A model generated the notes under the pieces. The model saw nothing but the letters and a program-made list of their open reading frames with translations. It was not told the origin of the DNA and did no database searches. The translations under genes and the position numbers were made by a program. From CAZSHG01 sp964606695 [NCBI: uncultured bacterium] (lineage in GTDB: Bacteria > UBP14 > UBA6098), in contig CAZSHG010000003.1 of assembly GCA_964606695.1 (NCBI GenBank), positions 109,913 to 173,912 of the forward strand: a DNA stretch of 64,000 bases. Direction: 5' to 3'. Of this stretch, positions 1 to 8,400 are shown in pieces. Within the stretch, counting starts at the first letter, position 1, and each line of letters begins with the position of its first letter.

Positions 1-1
1 T

Positions 2-133
2 GATCCCGGTCTCGTTATTATCGGTTCTCTGATAAGCGCGCTGATAATGAACTCGATTTTTTCGACCCTTGGCGGTTTCGTCACGGCTACGATTATCAAT
101 CGAAAGAAAGAGAATTCGGAAATTTTGGGATAG
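2..133 (+). CDS. C-terminal end of a membrane protein (5' truncated by window edge)
   Basis: An open frame enters at the left edge and stops with TAG at 131-133. The visible 43 residues contain a hydrophobic helix (VIIGSLISALIMNSIF) continuing into a second Gly/Thr-rich apolar stretch, then a short basic tail (INRKKEN). This is the usual end of an inner-membrane protein with a cytoplasmic C-terminus. The family cannot be named from so little. The next gene starts 11 bases later on the same strand, so the two may be cotranscribed. Confidence 0.6.
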   Translation, partial: DPGLVIIGSLISALIMNSIFSTLGGFVTATIINRKKENSEILG

Positions 134-144
134 AAATAATTTAA

Positions 145-798
145 TTGAAAAGACTAATCTGGATAGGCATTTTCCTTACGACAATAAGCCCGGTTATAGC
201 TGGACTAGGTTTCAGAATCGGCGGCGGGCAGTTCGTGCCTCAGGATAGCATAATCAAAGAAGCCTATGCCAACGCCTACATTGCCGATATCCGATATTCG
301 CTCAACGAGCCTTTTTTTGTATCCGGCGGGGCGCTACTTTATAATGTGCATTATGCATCGATACCGATCACATTGGAAGGCTCAGCCGATTTGACCGTCG
401 GGTCGTATAAGATTCGTTTGGATGCTTTCGGAGCCTTTGCAGGTGTGGGCATCGGGAAATTTATGGGGAAAGCCGGAACGGGAGTATATCCTTATGCCTG
501 CGCGGCTGTGGGATTTATTTCACCCGTAATCAGCCAGAAATTGGAATACTATACGGAAGACGATACGGCTTCGACATTTTACGATACCCGCGAAGACCGC
601 AACTGGGCTTTTTTGGCTACTCCTTACGCGGGAATCGAAGTTCGATTTGCCGGTATCGGCGTTTTTGTTCAGGGGAATTATCTGTGGGGGAACTGTGTGG
701 AATACGATTCCCATGTCGTTAACGGTGTCGAGATATTGAAAGCTGGCAAAATAACGCCCTCCGGCTGGATACTATACGTCGGGATCGTAGTCGATTAA
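145..798 (+). CDS. Small secreted, probably outer-membrane beta-barrel-like protein
   Basis: The frame opens with TTG at 145; this start is chosen because it gives a standard signal peptide (MKRLIWIGIFLTTISPVIAG) directly before the mature part. No strong ribosome site is visible. The roughly 197 mature residues alternate Gly/aromatic-rich strands and turns and end in a strand-like WILYVGIVVD, which resembles small porin-like or OmpW-like barrels of 8 strands. There is no specific family motif, so the barrel is an inference. It follows a membrane-protein gene closely and precedes polA by 47 bases. Confidence 0.55.
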   Translation: MKRLIWIGIFLTTISPVIAGLGFRIGGGQFVPQDSIIKEAYANAYIADIRYSLNEPFFVSGGALLYNVHYASIPITLEGSADLTVGSYKIRLDAFGAFAGVGIGKFMGKAGTGVYPYACAAVGFISPVISQKLEYYTEDDTASTFYDTREDRNWAFLATPYAGIEVRFAGIGVFVQGNYLWGNCVEYDSHVVNGVEILKAGKITPSGWILYVGIVVD

Positions 799-845
799 GG
801 TAATACTTCAGTAATTTAATCCCTATTTATTTCATCAGGAGAAAA

Positions 846-3572
846 ATGTCTGATAGAAAGAGATTATATTTGATGGACGGGACGCAATTCGCCTACAGGG
901 CGTTTTTTGCATTTATCAACCGACCTCTTCGCAATTCACGCGGCATTAATACTTCAGCGCCTTATGGGATGATGTTGAGTATTTTGAAGATAATCGACGA
1001 TCTCGCGCCGGACGCCTTCGCCGTCGCTTTTGACGTGGGTAAACCTAAAGAACGGCTGGAATTGTATCCTGCATACAAATCCACGCGGGAGAAGATGCCA
1101 GACGAACTTCGGGAATCCCTGCCCTATATCAATAAGCTCGTCGAAGCTATGAATATTCCAACAATCGTCAAGGACGGTGTCGAAGCGGACGATTTGATGG
1201 GGACGATCGCAAGACGCGCCGAGAAGAAGGACTGGGACGTCGTTCTGGTAACGGGAGATAAGGATTTCCTCCAGCTAATCGACGATAGAATTAGCGTTTT
1301 TTCGCCCAGCAGAGGTGCATTGCCGACCGAATGGTTCACCTTTGAGGATGCCGACCGGAAGTTCAACGTCGGTCCCGACAAAATCGTTGACCTGCTGGCA
1401 CTAATGGGCGACAGCTCGGATAACGTCCCCGGAGTTAGGGGTATCGGCGAGAAAACCGCCGCGAAACTGCTTTCGGAATATGATAATCTCGACGAAATCT
1501 ACGAACACCTCGACGAAATCGGCGGGAGCACGGCGAAAAAGCTGGCGGAAAATAAAGAGCTGGCCTATTTATCGAGGAAACTCGTTACTATCGACACCGA
1601 TATCGATTTTCAGTTCGATTGGGAGAACGCGCCGATTTCGGAACCGGACTATGAGAAGCTAATACCCATTCTCGAAGAGCTGGAATTTACCTCATTGCTG
1701 GACAGATTTCATAAGGAATGGGGTGAGGATAAATACGAGAGTAAAGGCGAAACAAGCGTCGATTACATCCTCGTCGATGACGGCGAGAAGCTCCAGGAAT
1801 TGTTGCGGAAACTCGACGAAGCAGACCGTTTCGGATTAGATACCGAGACTACGAGCCAGAACCCGATGGAAGCCGAGCTTGTGGGAATAAGTATCTGTAT
1901 CGAGGAGGGAACTGCCTATTACATTCCTTTGTGCCATAAGCGCGAAGGTGATTTATTAATCGACGAGGAATTGAATTTACCCTTCGATGAAACACTTGAG
2001 AAACTCCGGCCAGTTCTGGAAAACGGCGAAATCGGGAAGGTCGGTCAGAATCTTAAATATGATTATGTCGTGCTAAAGCGTTCTGGTATCGAGTTGTGCG
2101 GAATAGACGGCGATACTATGCTCGCGGATTATCTTCTATCGCCGGGAGCTTATGAGCACGGGCTGGACGTCCTTTCCCTAAAACATCTGGGGCACCGTAT
2201 GCAGAGTTACTCCGAACTCGTTTCCGAAGGCAATAAGGAATTATCTATAGCGGAAATCGAACCCACACGCGTGGCGCGATATGCTGGCGAGGACGCGGAG
2301 GTATCGCTCAGGCTCGCGCACTCGCTCGAAAAGGAACTCGAGAAGTGTGGATTATTTGAACTGTATAATACACTGGAAGTTCCGTTAGTGAGGGTTCTCG
2401 CGGAAATGCAAATAACCGGGGTTCGACTGGATACAGCTTTCCTGAAGGAATTGTCATCGCACTTGAAAAGCGAACTGGAGAATCTGAAGGGGAATATTTA
2501 CCGGGAAGCGGGCGAAGAGTTCAATATCGCTTCACCAAAGCAACTTTCGGAAATACTTTTCGATAAACTCGGGCTTCCAGTTCAAAAGAAGACCAAAACG
2601 GGCTATTCGACGGATGCGGAGGTTCTCGAGACGCTATCCGTGATGCATCCGCTTCCTATGATGATAATCAAATACCGGGAGCTTTCCAAGCTAATAGGGA
2701 CTTATCTGGATGCGTTGCCGTCGCTTGTTAATATCTCGACCGGTCGGATACATCCCACCTTTCAACAAGCCGTAACGAGCACCGGGCGGTTATCCTGCAA
2801 GGGTCCCAATCTCCAGAATATTCCCGTGCGCGGCGAAACCGGACGTGAAATCCGCAAGGCGTTTATTCCCGCCGACGGCAACGTCCTCATGTCCGCCGAT
2901 TACTCTCAGATAGAACTTCGTATGATGGCTCATATTTCCGGCGACGAAAATCTGACTCGCGCGTTCAAAGAAGGACGCGACATCCATGCGGACACGGCGT
3001 CGCGGATCTTCGACGTCGATATCGACTCGGTTACTCCAGACCAGCGCAGGATGGCCAAAGTAATTAATTTCGGCGTCATCTACGGCATGACCCCATGGGG
3101 AGTCAGCGCGCGCTTAGGAGTCGAAATCGCCGAAGCGCGCAAGTTCGTGGACGCTTATTTCGAGAGGTATCCCGGAATTGCCGGATATATGGAAGAAGCG
3201 CCGCAGACAGCAGAAGAAAAAGGTTACGTTGAGACCATCATGGGACGTCGGCGGTATTTCGGGGATATCAAGAAATCGCGCGGGATGAAAACCTTCTTGA
3301 AGCGGGCGGCGATAAATACGCCTATCCAGGGTTCGGCGGCGGATTTGATAAAGATCGCGATGTTGCGGATTTTCGATAAAATTTCGCACGAGGGTTTATC
3401 CTCGAAGATGATACTGACCGTGCACGACGAGCTCGTTTTCGATACGCCGGAGAAGGAGATAGCCGAGTTAAGTCTATTGGTAAAAGAAATAATGGTCTCG
3501 GCGATGGAGCTTTCCGTGCCGCTCGTTGTGGATATTGGCACCGGCAAAGACTGGTTGAGTGCCCACGAATAA
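846..3572 (+). CDS. polA: DNA polymerase I
   Basis: This is full-length Pol I (908 residues) for gap filling and RNA-primer removal in the cytoplasm. The N-terminal 5'-3' exonuclease domain (about 1-290) carries the helix-3-turn-helix GVRGIGEKTAAKLL. The 3'-5' exonuclease domain (about 310-500) retains D-T-E near residue 331, GQNLKYD and the Y-A-G-E-D motif, so proofreading should be active. The polymerase domain has STGRLSCKGPNLQNIP, motif A (SADYSQIELR, about 683), motif B (RRMAKVINFGVIYGM, about 735) and motif C (TVHDELVFD, about 858). The ATG at 846 has a good AGGAGA site a few bases upstream. All key residues are present and nothing is truncated. Confidence 0.97.
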   Translation: MSDRKRLYLMDGTQFAYRAFFAFINRPLRNSRGINTSAPYGMMLSILKIIDDLAPDAFAVAFDVGKPKERLELYPAYKSTREKMPDELRESLPYINKLVEAMNIPTIVKDGVEADDLMGTIARRAEKKDWDVVLVTGDKDFLQLIDDRISVFSPSRGALPTEWFTFEDADRKFNVGPDKIVDLLALMGDSSDNVPGVRGIGEKTAAKLLSEYDNLDEIYEHLDEIGGSTAKKLAENKELAYLSRKLVTIDTDIDFQFDWENAPISEPDYEKLIPILEELEFTSLLDRFHKEWGEDKYESKGETSVDYILVDDGEKLQELLRKLDEADRFGLDTETTSQNPMEAELVGISICIEEGTAYYIPLCHKREGDLLIDEELNLPFDETLEKLRPVLENGEIGKVGQNLKYDYVVLKRSGIELCGIDGDTMLADYLLSPGAYEHGLDVLSLKHLGHRMQSYSELVSEGNKELSIAEIEPTRVARYAGEDAEVSLRLAHSLEKELEKCGLFELYNTLEVPLVRVLAEMQITGVRLDTAFLKELSSHLKSELENLKGNIYREAGEEFNIASPKQLSEILFDKLGLPVQKKTKTGYSTDAEVLETLSVMHPLPMMIIKYRELSKLIGTYLDALPSLVNISTGRIHPTFQQAVTSTGRLSCKGPNLQNIPVRGETGREIRKAFIPADGNVLMSADYSQIELRMMAHISGDENLTRAFKEGRDIHADTASRIFDVDIDSVTPDQRRMAKVINFGVIYGMTPWGVSARLGVEIAEARKFVDAYFERYPGIAGYMEEAPQTAEEKGYVETIMGRRRYFGDIKKSRGMKTFLKRAAINTPIQGSAADLIKIAMLRIFDKISHEGLSSKMILTVHDELVFDTPEKEIAELSLLVKEIMVSAMELSVPLVVDIGTGKDWLSAHE

Positions 3573-3576
3573 AAAA

Positions 3577-3596
3577 GCGGCCCAATTATGGGCCGC
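3577..3596. terminator. Hairpin after polA
   Basis: A perfect 8-bp stem (GCGGCCCA/TGGGCCGC) with a 4-base ATTA loop lies 4 bases past the polA stop. It is preceded by six A and not followed by T on the plus strand. It therefore resembles a terminator better on the minus strand; on the plus strand it may act as an mRNA-end stabiliser or a weak stop. Confidence 0.5.
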
Positions 3597-3605
3597 CTGA
3601 GAGGT

Positions 3606-3635
3606 TGCAACTCAAAGAAGGAGGGAGAAGTTGCA
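3606..3635 (+). promoter_or_regulatory. Stem-loop presenting a Shine-Dalgarno sequence
   Basis: TGCAACT (3606-3612) and AGTTGCA (3629-3635) form a perfect 7-bp stem. The 16-base loop contains a full AAGGAGG at about 3618-3624. Displaying the ribosome site in a loop just ahead of a short open frame suggests a translated leader or small gene rather than non-coding spacer. Confidence 0.4.
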
Positions 3636-3743
3636 GTGGAAGAACGACGCATTTCTAATGCCAATCCCCACATAACCGCTCGCAATACCGGATACAATAG
3701 GGTTTTCAAGTCTCGGATACCTAAAAAACGCGGCAATTATTAA
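3636..3743 (+). CDS. Possible 35-residue basic small protein
   Basis: A GTG-initiated frame of 35 codons encodes a basic peptide with an Arg-rich start (EERR) and the end PKKRGNY. Its GTG sits 11 bases after a perfect AAGGAGG, and the stop is followed at once by the hairpin at 3744-3757. A TTG at 3631 has closer spacing but gives only 14 codons. The size and charge recall small ribosome-associated proteins, but no family match is recognised. With one sequence only, chance cannot be excluded; the strong ribosome site is the main argument. Confidence 0.35.
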   Translation: MEERRISNANPHITARNTGYNRVFKSRIPKKRGNY

Positions 3744-3757
3744 GGGCTTTTTAGCCC
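3744..3757 (+). terminator. Short hairpin GGGCT-tttt-AGCCC after the small frame
   Basis: A small inverted repeat, GGGCT/AGCCC with a T-rich loop, lies immediately after the stop of the 35-codon frame. No T tract follows, so termination activity is uncertain. Confidence 0.25.
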
Positions 3758-3826
3758 AAGAAGTCCTCTGAGGTGAGTAATATTCCCCGGACTTACTGAA
3801 ATTTCAACTTTTTTGCAGGAAATACT

Positions 3827-3850
3827 AAACTTACTTGAATAAATAAGTTT
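3827..3850 (+). promoter_or_regulatory. Inverted repeat AAACTTA-N10-TAAGTTT, candidate operator
   Basis: A perfect 7+7 inverted repeat lies about 80 bases upstream of the TrmB-family regulator gene, in an AT-rich region that could hold its promoter (AATAATTATAATTAG just downstream). The spacing and symmetry suit a dimeric winged-helix regulator, so autoregulation is a reasonable inference. Confidence 0.35.
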
Positions 3851-3926
3851 AATAATTATAATTAGAAGTTGAATAATAGGATGATATTTCGCCCAATTAT
3901 TATGAACGCATGATTTATGGAGTAAA

Positions 3927-4718
3927 ATGAAAAATATAATGCAAAATCTCGGTTTCAGCGACGGCGAAATCCAGCTATATATGCGGCTTCTCGAAGTGGG
4001 CAGTTGCACAATTTCCGAATGCCTTCGCGGGATCGATCTTAGCCGTCCTCACGCTTATTCGATAATGAGGAATCTGGTGGAGCAGGGTCTCGTTGCCGAG
4101 GACGCCGGTAAACCGACTCGTTTTCGTGTTCTGCCGCCGAATGAATCGCTCGAATTTTTCGCAAACTCCCGTATAGAAGAACTCAATTTAGAACGAAAAT
4201 TCCTTGAAGATAGTATCGTGACTCTCAAACAAGAAGCTTCGGTTTTGTATTCGTCCGTTGGCGATATCGAAACTGAACGGGGGCCGGATATGCTGGTATT
4301 CAGAGGCCCGAATTTGATAGTCGAGTGGGCTAACACGCTGAAAAACCGGTTGAAGAGTTGTCTTCGAGTGATATCTAAAAAGCCTATAATCCTCGATATG
4401 GTCGGTGTGGAAAACGTTCGGATTTCGAGCGACGTTCAGAGGAAGATACTTTGCGAAACGGAACTAACGTCTGACAAAGGTTTTTCGGATTATATCGAAA
4501 ATGAAATAGAAGTCGGCAACGCCGAAATCAGACATGCGGAAAAGTTGCCGATTAAACTGGCTATTTTCGACGATTTCGCGGCAATTATAACTTTGAATAT
4601 CGGCTCGAAGCCCGACAATTTCCTTCTGCTATTGACGCAAAACAGGGAACTCGTATCATTCTTGACCGTGGCCTTCGATTGTGTCTGGTCGAGTTCGGTG
4701 AAGTATAAATCTTCGTAA
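3927..4718 (+). CDS. TrmB-family transcriptional regulator
   Basis: This 263-residue protein has an N-terminal winged helix-turn-helix of TrmB type (about 1-75): a helix beginning LGFSDGEIQLYMRLLEVG, then DLSRPHAYSIMRNLVEQGLV as recognition helix, then the wing with TRFRVLPP. A dimerising coiled coil follows (about 75-110), then an effector-binding half (about 115-260) resembling the phospholipase-D-like TrmB C-domain (MLVFRGPNLIVEWAN, KLAIFDDFAAIITLN). Family members are mostly sugar or metabolite sensors; the ligand here is unknown. A GGAG lies before the ATG. It is convergent with the unknown gene at 4721, with 2 bases between them. Confidence 0.8.
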   Translation: MKNIMQNLGFSDGEIQLYMRLLEVGSCTISECLRGIDLSRPHAYSIMRNLVEQGLVAEDAGKPTRFRVLPPNESLEFFANSRIEELNLERKFLEDSIVTLKQEASVLYSSVGDIETERGPDMLVFRGPNLIVEWANTLKNRLKSCLRVISKKPIILDMVGVENVRISSDVQRKILCETELTSDKGFSDYIENEIEVGNAEIRHAEKLPIKLAIFDDFAAIITLNIGSKPDNFLLLLTQNRELVSFLTVAFDCVWSSSVKYKSS

Positions 4719-4720
4719 TA

Positions 4721-5347
4721 TCAAGGAAAAATTCGTTTTCCGAAGGCTTTTTTGCCCACCGAATTGTCGAATATTTCTTTGATTTTAAAGAGATATGCCG
4801 GGCGATCGCTCCATTTGTGGATATTTGAGCCATGGTAAACGTCGTGTTGGGCGTTCAGATACTCGTGTATCCTATCGCCTGCGTGGATTTCGGCGGAACA
4901 CCTGACTTCAAAAGAAATCATCGGCGGTTCGTAAAACAGTAACGTCGCTCTGTCGTTATCCTGCAGGTTATGCCACGTATGATCGAGCGCGAGTTCGAGA
5001 GTTCCGAGGCATGAAAAATCGATCGCTTCGTGTTGACCCTCCGCCCAGATGAGTTTATTTAGCAGTTTGAGACCGCGTTCGGGGTAATCGTCGCCTTCGT
5101 AGTTCTCGATGTGGTTTTTGTATTTATCGAGGAAATTTTCGATGTTATCACCTTTCGGTAAGAATCCCACTCCCTTGATACTTCCGTTAAGTCCCGCCGG
5201 ACCGTCTGTAATAATAGCCGGCGTGTGGCGCGTAAAGCCAATAAAGAAGCTGTCGCGGGGTATTCTTTCTCCCCGCAGTTGCCTGCGAATAAGTTCCGCA
5301 CGCTGGTGAAAAGCCCACTTGATGAATTTTTCGGGAATTCGTTTCAT
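4721..5347 (-). CDS. Unknown cytoplasmic protein, 208 residues
   Basis: The gene is not recognised with certainty. It has a good GGAAGGG ribosome site before its ATG and no signal peptide or membrane segment. The N-terminus is basic and helical (IKWAFHQRAELIRRQL). The middle has short strands around FFIGFTRHTPAIITDGPAG and ATLLFYEPPMISFEVRCSAEI, a pattern reminiscent of FMN-binding split-barrel (pyridoxamine-phosphate-oxidase-like) proteins, but cofactor contacts cannot be identified. It diverges from the 3286-residue secreted-protein gene across 142 bases and converges on the TrmB regulator. Confidence 0.5.
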   Translation of the reverse strand: MKRIPEKFIKWAFHQRAELIRRQLRGERIPRDSFFIGFTRHTPAIITDGPAGLNGSIKGVGFLPKGDNIENFLDKYKNHIENYEGDDYPERGLKLLNKLIWAEGQHEAIDFSCLGTLELALDHTWHNLQDNDRATLLFYEPPMISFEVRCSAEIHAGDRIHEYLNAQHDVYHGSNIHKWSDRPAYLFKIKEIFDNSVGKKAFGKRIFP

Positions 5348-5424
5348 CGCCCTTCCTTTTTAGGTAATATTCAAAATTTGCCTCGAATAATCAAGAGAAA
5401 TTCGCCTATAAATCAGATAATAAC

Positions 5425-5483
5425 TTGCATTTTGACTAGATATATTTTAATATATGTATATGTATTTTGATTTCTAAAAGGAG
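5425..5483 (+). promoter_or_regulatory. Promoter and ribosome site of the 3286-residue protein gene
   Basis: TTGCAT (5425-5430), 17 bases, then TAATAT (5448-5453) makes a plausible sigma-70 promoter. An overlapping TTGACT at 5432 with a later AT-rich -10 is an alternative. A strong AAAAGGAG (5476-5483) precedes the ATG at 5490. Confidence 0.45.
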
Positions 5484-5489
5484 TTTCTA

Positions 5490-8400
5490 ATGATAAATAG
5501 TAATAAATTCCCAAAAATCCTAATTCTTCTACTGTTTTTATGGGGTATTCTCTTCGCGCAGGGACTCAAGATAGAAAACGTCCATGTGCAGGGCAGAGGT
5601 GGACGCGAGATAACTTATTACCGTCCCTCGGTGCCTATGGACGACTGGTGGTATAACACGGATGTCGAGTGTATTCACGATATCGGGTGCGTCGATATCG
5701 TGTTCTGCGTGGATACATCGGGGAGCATGTCTGGAACTATCGGGTCATTACAGGATGAGATAGATAGGTTTGCATACGATATTGCCGCTGTCGGTTTTGA
5801 TTACTCCTTTGGACTGGTTACATATTCTGAGACAGTTAACTTTCCTCACGGCGCAACTTTGATCGGTGACCTGGGCGCCTTTTCGGCTATTCTCGATGAG
5901 GCCCGTGGCGGAGAGGGCGGTTACGAAGACCATAGTCAGGCTATTTATGATGCCGTAACGAGTTTTGATTGGAGACCGGGATGTGAGTCAATTGTGATTT
6001 TAGTCTCCGACGAGTGCGACGACGCGAGTTCGGTTACACCCTCCACGGTTATTTCTACCCTTCTTTCCTGGGGCGGCACTGTATATATGATGACCGCCGA
6101 TTGCGGCGATGTCGATGAATTCCATATGTATTGCGATACAACTTATGGTATGTGGTTCGACTATTCATCATCCACTCTTAACGATGTATTCAATCAGATC
6201 ATCGATGATATAGCGGACGTCGTTGAGATCGATATTACCGTAACGAATACTTCCGGCGGTGTTATGAATCCCATGACTGCTACGCTAATCCCCGATTTTT
6301 GTATAACGGTTGGCGATTCCCCGAATCCACAGCCTTATGGGCCGGTTGCCGACGGTGCAAACCATACTTTTGTCTGGGATATTACAGAGATTCCCGGTTG
6401 TACCGGTTGGGGCGATTGTTTTATGATCCGCGTGGAAGGCGGAGGGTATGTAGATTCGATTGTCGGTTGTCTTTTTGTCGAAGATTGTGGATGTCCGGGG
6501 CCGGAAGTCGTTATCCTTTGTCCTGAATACAGCGGAGCCTGGACTGCGTGCGATTATCAGCAGATCGAAATTCAGTTCGAAGGCTACATGGGCGTGAACC
6601 AGAATTCTTTGTGCATTCAGGTAAATGGCACGGAGTATTGCTATCCCCATCCGAATTTAACATGGACACCGTCGGGGACAGGCGGAGTTCTCACCTTCAC
6701 TCCATCGTCTCCCTGGACACATCTGGACGATGTGGATATTGTCGTAACTGCGGGATTAGACGCTACCGATTGCCCGATACGATTCTATCCCGAGAGCGAT
6801 TTCAATGTGGACACCGAACCTCCGCATGTCGGCTGGTGGGAACATCACGACGCGACTTTGTGGCCGCCATCGCCGCCGTGGCGCGAGTGGCATGACGGCG
6901 AGGTAGCCTGGTCTCCCCCCTGTGGAGATACTCTTAGCGATACCGACCATATAACATTTTCGGCTCTTATCTATGACGACGGTATCGGCGTAACTCCCGT
7001 TGATTTGATTTTAAAAGAGCTGGAATCCATGCCGGGCTTCGATTTCGGGACTATCTGGTCTTCGCTTACATCGATTCAATTAACGGTAAATGGAATTCCG
7101 TTTATCCCCGGAGTGCCAATTCCCGGAGAATTCAACAGGGCAGTCGATTTCGATTTAACTTACGTGCTTGCCGGCGATCAATTCGGCGGTTGGCAGATAG
7201 ACGGTTCGATTCGCGCGGATAGCGCTTTCATGCTTGGACTTTTCAGCCCGGAAATGGAATTTTGTATCGAAGCGCACGATCTTGTCGAGGCGGAAGGCTG
7301 TATGCCCTGCGAAAATGACACCCAGTGGTGTTGCACATTCTGGTTGCTGGAAGATATTCCGCTGACGGTTAACGCCGGCCCGGATCAGTATATCTGCGCG
7401 GGCGAGGCGGTTATGATTGGGGGAACGCCCGCGGCGGCAGGAGGGACTACGCCATACACTTACTCGTGGACTCCGACCACCGGCCTTTCCGATCCGAACA
7501 CGGCGAATCCGTTGGCTTCGCCTACCACAACTACTACCTACACTCTGACTGTCACCGATGACGCTTCGGACGTAGCTACCGACGATATGACGGTATATGT
7601 GTCTAACCCGGTGGCGGACGCAGGCGAGGACGATACAGTATGCGCTGGAGCGTCTTTGACACTTGGCGGCTCGCCGACAGGTTCGGGAGGATTCCCGCCG
7701 TTAAGTTACAGTTGGGAACCGGCGGCATATATTTCGCCGTCCAACATCGCTAATCCGACGCTGACCACAGACGTGGCATGGGACGACACCACCATAATGT
7801 GTATCGTTACGGTTACGGACACTCTCGGTTGCGAGGATATCGACACCGTGCTCGTTACTATAGATAATATAATCCCGGATGCCGGGCCCGATCGATATAT
7901 CTGTGTCGGCGATGCCGTCACAATTGGCGGTAGCCCGACGGCTACGGGCGGAGTGCCGCCATATACTTTCAACTGGTATGAATATCCCGGCGGAACTCTG
8001 GTTTCGAATGACGCTAATCCTTCTGTAACACCTACGGATACAACTACTTATGTCGTCGAGATTATCGGCGACGATCCGTATTGTAACGCTACCGATACGT
8101 GTATAGTCTATCCAGTCGAAGTTAGCGCCGATGCGGGCCCCGACCAGGACGTTTGCGTTGGCGGTAGCGTTGTAATCGGCGGAACGCCAACTGCTTCTGG
8201 AAGCGGCGGGTATTCCTATTCGTGGACTTCCGTGCCGCCCGGTTACAGTTCGATTGAATCTAATCCTATTGTTTCACCCACCGGGAACACGAGTTATATC
8301 GTAACGGTAACGGATTCCATCGGGTGCACAGACGTCGATACGGTTCAAGTGGAAGTCTTCCCGGCGCCCTTCGGCTGGGTTGCCGTGCCTGATTTCTGCG

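Noticed and set aside
3114-3736. Minus-strand frames over the end of polA
   Set aside because: They overlap polymerase motifs B and C on the opposite strand and show no homology signal.
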